Shown here: one piece after another, positions 25,450 to 33,219 of the stretch
Numbering within the stretch: position 1 is the stretch's first letter
Layout: the number at the start of each line of letters is the position of its first letter
Assembly: GCA_905216025.1 (NCBI GenBank)
Contig: CAJMSE010000006.1
Coordinates: 1-64,000 of the forward strand
Direction of reading: 5' to 3'
Length of the DNA: 64,000 nucleotides
Source: an uncultured bacterium
GTDB lineage: Bacteria; Bacteroidota; Bacteroidia; Bacteroidales; Bacteroidaceae
Notes under the pieces: generated by a model
Seen by the model: only the letters and a program-made list of their open reading frames with translations
The model's database searches: none
Told to the model about the DNA's origin: nothing
Translations under genes and position numbers: made by a program

Positions 25450-26499
25450 ATGAAACCATACGGCAAATACAGCATATTGAGATTTTTCACGGCAACCGCG
25501 GCTATGCTCGTCTCGCTGCAATCGTGCGACACGCTCATATACGACGGCGAGGGAGACTGCTCCGTCAGCTACCGGATAAAGTTTGTCTACGACAGGAACT
25601 TGAAGTTCGCCGATGCCTTTGCATCCGAGGTGAACGCCGTATCGCTGTACGCTTTCGACGGGAACGGCACGCCGGTATGGAGCAAGACGGAATCGGGCGA
25701 GGCCCTGGCAGCGAAAGACTATGCCATGACGGCAGACCTGAAACCGGGCACGTATGAGATGATAGCATGGTGCCACGGAGACAACGAGGGGCTGGAGGCC
25801 ATCGTCGGCGACGGCAACACGCCGCAATCGCCCGCAGACCTCAGCTGCAAGCTGCCCCGACACTACGAGAACGGCACGCCAATCGTCGACGACGACCTGC
25901 AAAGGCTGTATCACGGACGGGGTGAGCGCATCGAGTTGCCCGACACGTTCGGCATCGTGGAGCGTGAAATTCACCTCACGAAAAACACCAATTCCGTACG
26001 CGTGATGCTGCAGCACCTCAACGGAAAGAGCATTTCGAAAGATGATTTCGATTTCACCATAACAACAGCCGACGGACTGATGGCCTACGACAACAGCCTG
26101 CTCGACGACGAACGGCTGACATACAGGGCACACACCAAGCGCGACACGAAAGCCACCATCGGCGAAGAGGCCGGCGGCGACGCGCTGACGGAAGTGCAGG
26201 GAGTGTTCGCCGAACTGACCATAGGCAGGATACCGGCCGACAACAGTCCCATACTGACGGTAAGAGACAAGACACGAGAGGATAAGGAGATTATCAAGAT
26301 ACCGCTCGTCCAGTATGCCCTGATGGTGAAAGGGAAATACTCCAAGCCGCTGACAAATCAGGAATATCTCGACTATCAGGACGAGTACGCGATGACATTC
26401 TTCCTCGACGACAGCAACGACTGGTACATGGGAGCAGGCATCTACATCAACTCATGGCACGTGGTGCCACCCCAAGACGAGGACCTCACAGGAAAATGA
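25450..26499 (+). CDS. FimB/Mfa2-type fimbrial anchor subunit
   Basis: A 349-residue lipoprotein (signal ending SLQSC). The family block DCSVSYRIKFVYDRNLKFAD followed by EVNAVSLYAFDGNG is diagnostic of FimB/Mfa2 proteins. In Porphyromonas, Mfa2 caps and anchors the fimbria to the outer membrane and limits its length. Two transthyretin-like beta-sandwich domains are expected; GTYEMIAWCHGDN is at the first. It lies 119 bases after the major subunit, past the intra-operon hairpin. Confidence 0.88.
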   Translation: MKPYGKYSILRFFTATAAMLVSLQSCDTLIYDGEGDCSVSYRIKFVYDRNLKFADAFASEVNAVSLYAFDGNGTPVWSKTESGEALAAKDYAMTADLKPGTYEMIAWCHGDNEGLEAIVGDGNTPQSPADLSCKLPRHYENGTPIVDDDLQRLYHGRGERIELPDTFGIVEREIHLTKNTNSVRVMLQHLNGKSISKDDFDFTITTADGLMAYDNSLLDDERLTYRAHTKRDTKATIGEEAGGDALTEVQGVFAELTIGRIPADNSPILTVRDKTREDKEIIKIPLVQYALMVKGKYSKPLTNQEYLDYQDEYAMTFFLDDSNDWYMGAGIYINSWHVVPPQDEDLTGK

Positions 26500-26584
26500 C
26501 CCGGTAAAGACAAAGCAAACAACAACTACTTGAAACAAAAACATACCACAAGAACAAGGATAGCAGGAAAGGATTATAAACTAT

Positions 26585-27829
26585 ATGATGTATATGAGCA
26601 ACATAACGACACTCCGGCCTATGCGCATGGCGAAAACACTGGCATGCGCACTGTTGCTGGCCTGTGCGGCGGCATGCGACTCTTCCGATGAGTCCGCTTC
26701 CCCGGAACAGCCGCGTGACAGCATGGCCGTGAGCATATCCATCATGACAGGAAAAGCGACCGCCACGCGGGCGATAAGCGAATACGACCGCACAGGCACG
26801 GAAAAGGAAAGCATCATCGACGCGACAAACGGAGATTACTGCGTGTTTGTGTTTGACGGCAACGGGATTTTCGCCGACCGTCTACATGAAATGACACCGG
26901 AAAACGATACGGAAACAAACATAAACAGATATACGATAAGCGGCGTTCTCGACATCAAACTGCTCGACTTCTACATCGTCGTGCTCGCAAACTGGAAACA
27001 AAACGGATACGACTACCCTATTCTCAGGCCGGGAAAGACCACAATAGCAGAGCTGATGAACGCACAAGGATATATATTCGACATGCCGGACGGATGGCAG
27101 CCGTTTGCCGACGGCGAGCCGGAAACCGGCGGAATGCCCATGTTCGGCATGCACCGCTACACCGTAAGCGAGGCCGACGCGAAGCAATCTACACGTGACA
27201 ACCCTGTAAGACTGGCACAGACAGACGACGATGCGATATGGATGATGCGCTCGATGGCAAAGATTGAGGTGGTGGATGCCATGGAAAAGTTTGGATACAG
27301 CTCCTACCCGAAGCTCGAGAGCGTGACTTTCGGCCCATACATGGACAAGGGCAAGCTGATACCGGATGCCAAATCGACGGGAGGGAGCACGCTGTGGATT
27401 AACAACAAGCAAGTGACCGCACCGTCATTACCGACAGGCATAGCGCCGACTGACGGCCGTTTAAACTTCTTCCACTCCCTCGACACCGACCGTACAAACG
27501 ACGGCGATGACCCGATGGCATACGTAAAGCGCGACATGATGTCCGCATACATCGCCGAGCAGGACCTCACGGCAAAGACCGCCGGCGGCACAACGGAAAG
27601 CCCCTACATGGTGGTGACCGTAAGAAACAGGCCCGAAGGTGAGATGGGAGACGGCGAAGAGACAGTGTCTTTCCGCCTCGACATCCCGGCAGACATGGGA
27701 ACGAAGCTGCTGCGCAACCACATCTACCGCTTCGAGATAAAGAGCGCGTCGGCCAACCTGATAAACATCGAGTATGTGGTGTGCCCGTGGACAGAGCACA
27801 ACGCAATAGACCTGCCGGCCTTCGACTGA
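26585..27829 (+). CDS. Minor fimbrial (fimbrillin-like) lipoprotein
   Basis: A 414-residue lipoprotein (signal peptide ending LACAAAC, then DSSDES). The N-terminal region resembles other type V pilins: MAVSISIMTGKATATRAISE, then GDYCVFVFDGNGIFADRL. The C-terminal LLRNHIYRFEIKSASANLIN and YVVCPWTEHNAIDLPAF match the last strands of pilins. Position between the anchor and the large adhesin suggests an accessory or tip-proximal subunit like Mfa3 or Mfa4. Several in-frame ATGs (26585, 26588, 26594, 26621, 26627) are possible; the later ones give a shorter signal peptide. Confidence 0.8.
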   Translation: MMYMSNITTLRPMRMAKTLACALLLACAAACDSSDESASPEQPRDSMAVSISIMTGKATATRAISEYDRTGTEKESIIDATNGDYCVFVFDGNGIFADRLHEMTPENDTETNINRYTISGVLDIKLLDFYIVVLANWKQNGYDYPILRPGKTTIAELMNAQGYIFDMPDGWQPFADGEPETGGMPMFGMHRYTVSEADAKQSTRDNPVRLAQTDDDAIWMMRSMAKIEVVDAMEKFGYSSYPKLESVTFGPYMDKGKLIPDAKSTGGSTLWINNKQVTAPSLPTGIAPTDGRLNFFHSLDTDRTNDGDDPMAYVKRDMMSAYIAEQDLTAKTAGGTTESPYMVVTVRNRPEGEMGDGEETVSFRLDIPADMGTKLLRNHIYRFEIKSASANLINIEYVVCPWTEHNAIDLPAFD

Positions 27830-27905
27830 CCCGCCACACACCTGCCGGCACGCAGCCGCGGCTCAACAAGAAGAAACAAGACAACAACGAAACGACATAT
27901 ATATA

Positions 27906-30900
27906 ATGGACATGCACCATAACGAGATATTACGCCTTCTCCACCGCCGCGCCATGACCGCCATTGCAGCCGTGGCCGCACTCACGATGCAGTCGTGCAG
28001 CGACATGCTCGAAGGCATCTACGGCCCAGAGGGAGAGAAGACCACCGTCACACTGAAAATAGAAATGCCGCAGATGGCCGTGCGCACACGCAGCGACATC
28101 AGCGATGCGGACGCCTCAAAGGTGGACAACGTGTGGGTAGGCATATACGATGCTAAGACCGGCAAGCGGAAGACGGCACTCACGGTGGCCAAGAACGAAT
28201 CGCCCGGAGAACATAACCCGAAACTGCTCGTGGAGAGGATTGAGACCACTTCGGGCATGAGCCATATCGCAGCCGTGGCCAACGCCGGCAGCAACTTCGG
28301 CGTAATGACCGACGACCCCGGAGCCAAGCTGCGCACGGTGGCCTCCCTGCTGAAAGAAGCCGACACATGGGAGAAATTCCAGCGCGTCGTGATAGCACAG
28401 ACACAGAGCGGAAACGTGAACACACCCATCGGCTCACTGCCCATGAGCGGCATCTACTACGCAGAGAAAAAGGACGACCCTGAAGACTGGATCGAGGCTA
28501 ACCAGACACCTTATTACATACCGGCCGGCGACAACATAACACTGCCCGGAGCCGTGCACCTTCGCCGGATGCTGTCGCAGTCGCGCTTCAACGTCATCGC
28601 CGGAGACAACATAACAGTGACGCCCATCAGCTGGCAGGTGTTCAACGTGCCCGACGTGAGCTACATATATGAGCACGAGACGAACGCCACCGACGACATT
28701 GAAAACGCATACGGCGAGAAGTACACCGTGCCGTCGGGACTCTTCCACCAGTTTGAAAAAGCCAAGGCAAAGCTCTCCGACGGCACGGAGAAGGACTGCC
28801 TGACGTTTGACTTCTGGCAAATGGAGAACAAACACGAAGGTCTCGAGAAAACCTCCGACGGAAACGGCGACTACTACGGTGCAGCGGAATACGCCGACCG
28901 CGAGCGCGAATGGAAGACACCGGACGAAGGCAGCAGCAAACAGACAAACACCGGAGTGTACAAGAGCCTGTGCTCATCGCCCGAAGGAGGTACATACAAC
29001 AACGCAACGTATGTGGAGATAAAGGCCAAAGTGGAATACTACGTGACGATGGGCGCTGACGGCAAGACAGAGACCGTCGTAAAGGAAGGCACTGCCGGTG
29101 CGGTGCAACGCATAGGCTACAGCACCTACACCGTGCACCTCGGCTACTGCGAGGGTGACAAAGAGGATGAGAAGGCCCGCGACTTCAACTGCCGCCGCAA
29201 CACGAGATACACGTACAACGTAACCATCGAGGGCCTCAACAAGATAAAGGTGGAGGCGGAAACCGACGGCGAACCGCAGCCGGGAACCGACGGCGACATC
29301 ACCGACATCAAAGACGGAAGCATCATAGAGCTTGACGCGCACTACTGCACATTCAACATCGAGCTCTCCAACAAGCAGCGGCAAGGCATCAAATGGCTGC
29401 TTAAAGTGCCTTTCGGTAAAGACAAGGAGACCTTCAGCTACTTCTCGGAAGACTATAAGGCAGGCGGCATATACGAAGGAACCGACCTGAGCGGCAACCC
29501 CTTCTACACGTGGATACACTTCAAGCCGACCACCGACGCCAAGACGATAAGGGTCTATAACGACGGCGACAATAACAGCGACTTGATGTCGCTGCTCGAC
29601 CTTAGCGACATAACCGGTAATCCGGGAGTAGACAGTAACGGCAGAGAATACACCACAATAGACGACAAACCGCTATATTACACGGTCTTTGTAGACGAGT
29701 ATTTCTATGAGAAAGACGACAAAGGAAATGCTGTAAAGCCTGATGAATGGCGTAAGTTTGTGAACAAAGACCCCCGCATCCTGTGGTTAGTAATAGACAG
29801 ACTGAACATTTCCAGCGACAAGGAGAGCATGTTCATCACGTCAGACTACATGATAAAGCAAAACTCCATAATGACTTATTACAACGAGAAGTCAAGCACA
29901 GCCATCGGCATCGAGAGGGAAAACGAGACCTTCGGATTCAATCTCGGATGGTCGACGACGGCAAACGAAAGGCTGAAGAATGCAGACATGAGCCGGAGCA
30001 ACGGCCGGTACAACATGTGGTACTACATCACCAACGGCAATGTAGACGTCACAGAGGCATCCTCCAGTAACCATATAAAATGGCAAGACATCGCCGACAC
30101 GAACTATAAGCGAATCAAAGGAACACGGAGAAAGTATATTGCACCGGCCTACAGAGCCAAAATAACCAACAAGCAATACCCGCGTGCAGACGAAAGCCCC
30201 GAGCCGGATGAAGGTGTCACATATCCCGTATACGAACAAAAAAAGTTCAGTTCTTCAAGCAGATGGCCTTCGAAGAAAGACCTCGGCTTCAACCCCGTAG
30301 CGGGCGGGACAGAACTGAACGAAGTGATAACTGCGTGCCTGAACCGCAACCGTGATGAGGATGGAGACGGAAACATAGACCGCAAAGAGATAAAATGGTA
30401 TATTCCGACAACGAGCAAATACAGCCGCATGGTTCTCGGACGCAACAGTATAACCCCGCCGCTCATGGATTTCTCCATGACGCTGGTCGGAGGAAACAAC
30501 GAGGACACGCGCTTTCACTACGCATCAGGCGACAAGCGGATTCTATGGGCTGAGGAAGGAACGTCCATCTCTGAGTGGAGCGTGGATGGTTGGGACAAAG
30601 GGGCATGGCAGATAAGATGCATACGCAACCTCGGAACAGACATGAGCACGATGCTGAAGGAAGACCCGATAAGCCCGGCATATACTCACGACCCGGCCAA
30701 ACGCACCCTGACCATGACAAACTACAAAACCGAAGTGCTGCGTTCGGCAACCGTAGGGCATCTCGGCTGGCACGATCTGACAAGCCCGCTGAACAGTCCG
30801 TCCTATACATTCGAATATGCGAAGGAAGACTGTACGAACGCCAACACGGACACAGAGCTTTTCTCCGGCACCAACTTATCGGACAAGACGTTAGCCACCT

Positions 30901-31199
30901 GGCTGTCGTACACCACGGACAACACCGTCTGCGGCAAGTATTACCAAAACGCAGACAAGAGCGACAAAGGCACATGGAGAGTGCCGAACCAAAAAGAACT
31001 GGAAATACTCAGGTTCATCGGAGTGTTCGGCGAGGGCACGGACACAAGCAACCACTGGATGTCGTGCACGCGGGAGCATTATGACCTTAGCGGCAAAGGG
31101 GACAGACGTTTCCTTCAGGCATACCAGAACAACTTGACAACAAACACTGACGGCAGTGCCTACAGGCATGTGCGCTGCGTAAGAGACGTGATAGAATAA
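27906..31199 (+). CDS. DUF4906-type large tip adhesin
   Basis: A 1097-residue lipoprotein (signal ending TMQSC). The N-terminal part resembles a fimbrial beta-sandwich (TVTLKIEMPQMAVRTRSDIS, VDNVWVGIYDAKTGKR). The middle holds repeats of beta-rich sequence, and the C-terminal third matches DUF4906. There, DEDGDGNIDRKE at 817-828 is an EF-hand-like calcium loop next to IKWYIPTTSKYSRM, and the end (TWRVPNQKELEILRF, YRHVRCVRD) looks like a C-type-lectin-like fold. By analogy with other type V pili operons this is the tip adhesin. It overlaps the next gene by one base. Confidence 0.83.
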   Translation: MDMHHNEILRLLHRRAMTAIAAVAALTMQSCSDMLEGIYGPEGEKTTVTLKIEMPQMAVRTRSDISDADASKVDNVWVGIYDAKTGKRKTALTVAKNESPGEHNPKLLVERIETTSGMSHIAAVANAGSNFGVMTDDPGAKLRTVASLLKEADTWEKFQRVVIAQTQSGNVNTPIGSLPMSGIYYAEKKDDPEDWIEANQTPYYIPAGDNITLPGAVHLRRMLSQSRFNVIAGDNITVTPISWQVFNVPDVSYIYEHETNATDDIENAYGEKYTVPSGLFHQFEKAKAKLSDGTEKDCLTFDFWQMENKHEGLEKTSDGNGDYYGAAEYADREREWKTPDEGSSKQTNTGVYKSLCSSPEGGTYNNATYVEIKAKVEYYVTMGADGKTETVVKEGTAGAVQRIGYSTYTVHLGYCEGDKEDEKARDFNCRRNTRYTYNVTIEGLNKIKVEAETDGEPQPGTDGDITDIKDGSIIELDAHYCTFNIELSNKQRQGIKWLLKVPFGKDKETFSYFSEDYKAGGIYEGTDLSGNPFYTWIHFKPTTDAKTIRVYNDGDNNSDLMSLLDLSDITGNPGVDSNGREYTTIDDKPLYYTVFVDEYFYEKDDKGNAVKPDEWRKFVNKDPRILWLVIDRLNISSDKESMFITSDYMIKQNSIMTYYNEKSSTAIGIERENETFGFNLGWSTTANERLKNADMSRSNGRYNMWYYITNGNVDVTEASSSNHIKWQDIADTNYKRIKGTRRKYIAPAYRAKITNKQYPRADESPEPDEGVTYPVYEQKKFSSSSRWPSKKDLGFNPVAGGTELNEVITACLNRNRDEDGDGNIDRKEIKWYIPTTSKYSRMVLGRNSITPPLMDFSMTLVGGNNEDTRFHYASGDKRILWAEEGTSISEWSVDGWDKGAWQIRCIRNLGTDMSTMLKEDPISPAYTHDPAKRTLTMTNYKTEVLRSATVGHLGWHDLTSPLNSPSYTFEYAKEDCTNANTDTELFSGTNLSDKTLATWLSYTTDNTVCGKYYQNADKSDKGTWRVPNQKELEILRFIGVFGEGTDTSNHWMSCTREHYDLSGKGDRRFLQAYQNNLTTNTDGSAYRHVRCVRDVIE

Positions 31200-32104
31200 T
31201 GACACTGCGGCAGCGGCAGCAAAGCGCCAGAAGCAACATGACAATGAAACAGACAATTATAGCAGTACTTTTATTCGGCCTCGCCGCCGCGACGGAATGC
31301 TCCGCACAGACGGCCGAGCTGCCCCTGCCCTCCATCCCGCAGACGCTGACGGCACCGGAAGACCGAGCCGCATACCTGACCGCACACTTCTGGGACGCCA
31401 TGGACTTCGCTGACACCACGCTGACGGCCGACCGGACTTTCATGGAACAGAACTTCGCCAACTTCGCCAGCGTCTTCCCCGCACTGACGCCGCAGGCTCT
31501 GAAAACGGCGGTGAGCACCCTGATGGCAAAGGCAGCGGCAAGCACGGCCGCCTACCGCACAATAACGGACATTGCAGAGAAATATCTCTACGACCCTAAC
31601 TCGCCCATGCTGAACGAGGAACACTACATCCCATTCCTCGAAGAGACTACCGGCAGCCCTCTCCTCAGTGAGGCTGAGAGGTCGAAGCAGGCATTCAACC
31701 TCAGATGCGCGCTGAAGAACAGGCTGGGAACGGTGGCCGCCGACTTCAACTACATCGACCGCCAAGGCCGCAGCCGCACGCTCCACACCACCGAAGCCGA
31801 GACCCTCATGCTCATATTCTACGACCCCGACTGCGAGCACTGCACGGAAATAATGGACAAGTTGAAAAACTCCCCCACCCTGCGCGACGCCATAACATCA
31901 GGCAGCGTCAAGGTCCTCGCCATCTACTCCGACGGCGACCGCCCGCTATGGGACAAGACCAAAGGCGGCCTCCCGGCCGAATGGACCGTAGGATTCGACA
32001 CGTCTGGCATACAGGAGCACGGCACATACATCCTCCGCGCCATGCCTACGGTATATATACTGGATAGAGAAAAAAGGGTGATAGCGAAGGAGTGGGTTAA
32101 ATGA
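31199..32104 (+). CDS. Thioredoxin-like DUF5106 protein ending the fimbrial operon
   Basis: A 301-residue secreted protein. The C-terminal half is thioredoxin-like: LMLIFYDPDCEHCTEIMDKL holds the pair C212-EH-C215 (numbering from 31199), and AMPTVYILDREKRVIAKEWV is the cis-proline region. The N-terminal half (FADTTLTADRTFMEQNFANF) matches DUF5106. It would work in the periplasm, possibly on disulfides. ATG 31199 overlaps the adhesin stop by one base; ATG 31238 or 31244 fit the signal peptide better. The adhesin and some subunits contain cysteines beyond the lipobox, so a folding role is possible but unproven. Confidence 0.8.
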   Translation: MTLRQRQQSARSNMTMKQTIIAVLLFGLAAATECSAQTAELPLPSIPQTLTAPEDRAAYLTAHFWDAMDFADTTLTADRTFMEQNFANFASVFPALTPQALKTAVSTLMAKAAASTAAYRTITDIAEKYLYDPNSPMLNEEHYIPFLEETTGSPLLSEAERSKQAFNLRCALKNRLGTVAADFNYIDRQGRSRTLHTTEAETLMLIFYDPDCEHCTEIMDKLKNSPTLRDAITSGSVKVLAIYSDGDRPLWDKTKGGLPAEWTVGFDTSGIQEHGTYILRAMPTVYILDREKRVIAKEWVK

Positions 32105-32164
32105 AGAATGAAGAGTGAAGAATGAAGAATCGCATATCAAATACCGTGCTCACGCTTCTTATAT

Positions 32165-32345
32165 TGCAAGCAATGGCGTTTGATGATGCAACGAGGCCGT
32201 TCTGACGGTGCAATCAGCTGCGTTTGACGGTGTAACCGGTTGCCCGCGGATGTATTCCGGTTGCTTTCAAATGTGTTTGTGCCCGCTATCAAAAGTGTTT
32301 TTGAGAGCTGAGCCAATCGTTTTTGAGAGCTGACGAAAACATCCA
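32165..32345 (-). repeat. Mosaic repeat, copy B: 22-bp units and conserved module
   Basis: Read on the minus strand this contains the doubled GCTCTCAAAAAC phrase and ACTTTTGATAGCGGGCACAA, then three 22-bp units sharing TTGCACCGTCA or a close variant. Order is the same as in copy A (311-505). Confidence 0.7.
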
Positions 32346-32417
32346 TAATTGTGCTGCGGATAGCAAATCATCCGGGACAAAGAATCAGAAGAGAATCCAT
32401 GGGGAACGGATTGAGTC

Positions 32418-32562
32418 GTAGGGACAGAGTCTTGTCTTTGTCCGCAGCCCGTAAGGGCTAATTCACGGGAAGGTATGATATTCATGGTTTATGCACAAAG
32501 ACATCATATTATCTGCCAAAAGCCCTTGCGGGCTACGGCCAAAGACAAGACTCGGGCCCTAC
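32418..32562 (-). repeat. 145-bp MITE-like element, copy B
   Basis: Same length as copy A (76-220) and close to it along the whole element, in opposite orientation. Its terminal inverted repeats begin GTAGGGACAGAGTCTTG. Confidence 0.8.
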
Positions 32563-32624
32563 AAGAGTGATGATACTATCAACCAAAGGTGATGATATTG
32601 TCAATCAAAACAATACCCATAAAC

Positions 32625-32651
32625 GAAAAAAGCGCCGCAAGCGGCGCTTTA
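32625..32651 (-). terminator. Terminator of tmRNA
   Basis: AAAGCGCCGC and GCGGCGCTTT form a hairpin with a TTGC loop side on the minus strand, followed by a T6 tract, right after the tmRNA 3' end. Confidence 0.9.
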
Positions 32652-32654
32652 AAG

Positions 32655-33052
32655 TGGAGCTGGAGGGATTCGAACCCTCGTCCAAACAGGGAAACCATAC
32701 GCTTTCTACATGCTTATTCCGGACTTCGGTTTTCGTGCCGTGGCAAGACCCGGACCACCAATCACGGCCTTATCCCCTAAATTTTCACCACGCCGGCGGG
32801 GCACGACGGGGCTATTTCCGATTTAACTGCACCGCTTGATCAAAGAGCTTCGGAACAACAGCTTTTGAGCGATGTCTCGTCCCTCTACCTGGTAGTGGGA
32901 TAAAGCCAGTAATCTACTATGCTTCGATTAGGCAGCGAGAGCATACTTGTTTTCGCCAGATAAATTTTTGACCGAATGTATTATGGAGTCTACAGCCGTC
33001 ACTCCGCATGCTTACGTACCATCTCAGCCCGCTGTCAAATCCAGTCAACCCC
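32655..33052 (-). ncRNA. ssrA: tmRNA
   Basis: On the minus strand the 5' end GGGGTTGACTGG pairs with the 3' CCAGCTCC to form the tRNA-like acceptor, and the T-arm reads GAGGGTTCGAATCCCTC. The resume frame reads GGC-GAA-AAC-AAG-TAT-GCT-CTC-GCT-GCC-TAA, giving the tag GENKYALAA, ending in the usual ALAA degradation signal. tmRNA frees stalled ribosomes and marks the unfinished protein for proteolysis. About 398 bases; the CCA end is not encoded. Confidence 0.96.
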
Positions 33053-33087
33053 ATGATGATAAATGCGTCACCCGCCGGTAACAGCTG

Positions 33088-33095
33088 CAAAGATA
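33088..33095 (-). promoter_or_regulatory. -7 box for tmRNA
   Basis: The minus strand reads TATCTTTG about 36 bases upstream of the tmRNA 5' end. This distance suggests a short precursor leader. Confidence 0.6.
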
Positions 33096-33139
33096 AGCAT
33101 TTTCTCCGACACCGTAGGTTTTTATTTAAATAATTTGCG

Positions 33140-33147
33140 TATCTTTG
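33140..33147 (+). promoter_or_regulatory. -7 box for the polysaccharide operon
   Basis: TATCTTTG lies 73 bases before the Wza-like gene start, back to back with the tmRNA promoter. Confidence 0.6.
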
Positions 33148-33219
33148 CAATAATTTTGAGAAAATGAAGTTTTTATTTAATAACGTCATTAATACAGTTC
33201 AAGAACTTCGATACTGAAT

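Noticed and set aside
33167..33219. Short leader peptide before the Wza-like gene
   Set aside because: An ATG follows the promoter box, but the frame is very short and has no attenuator-like structure around it.
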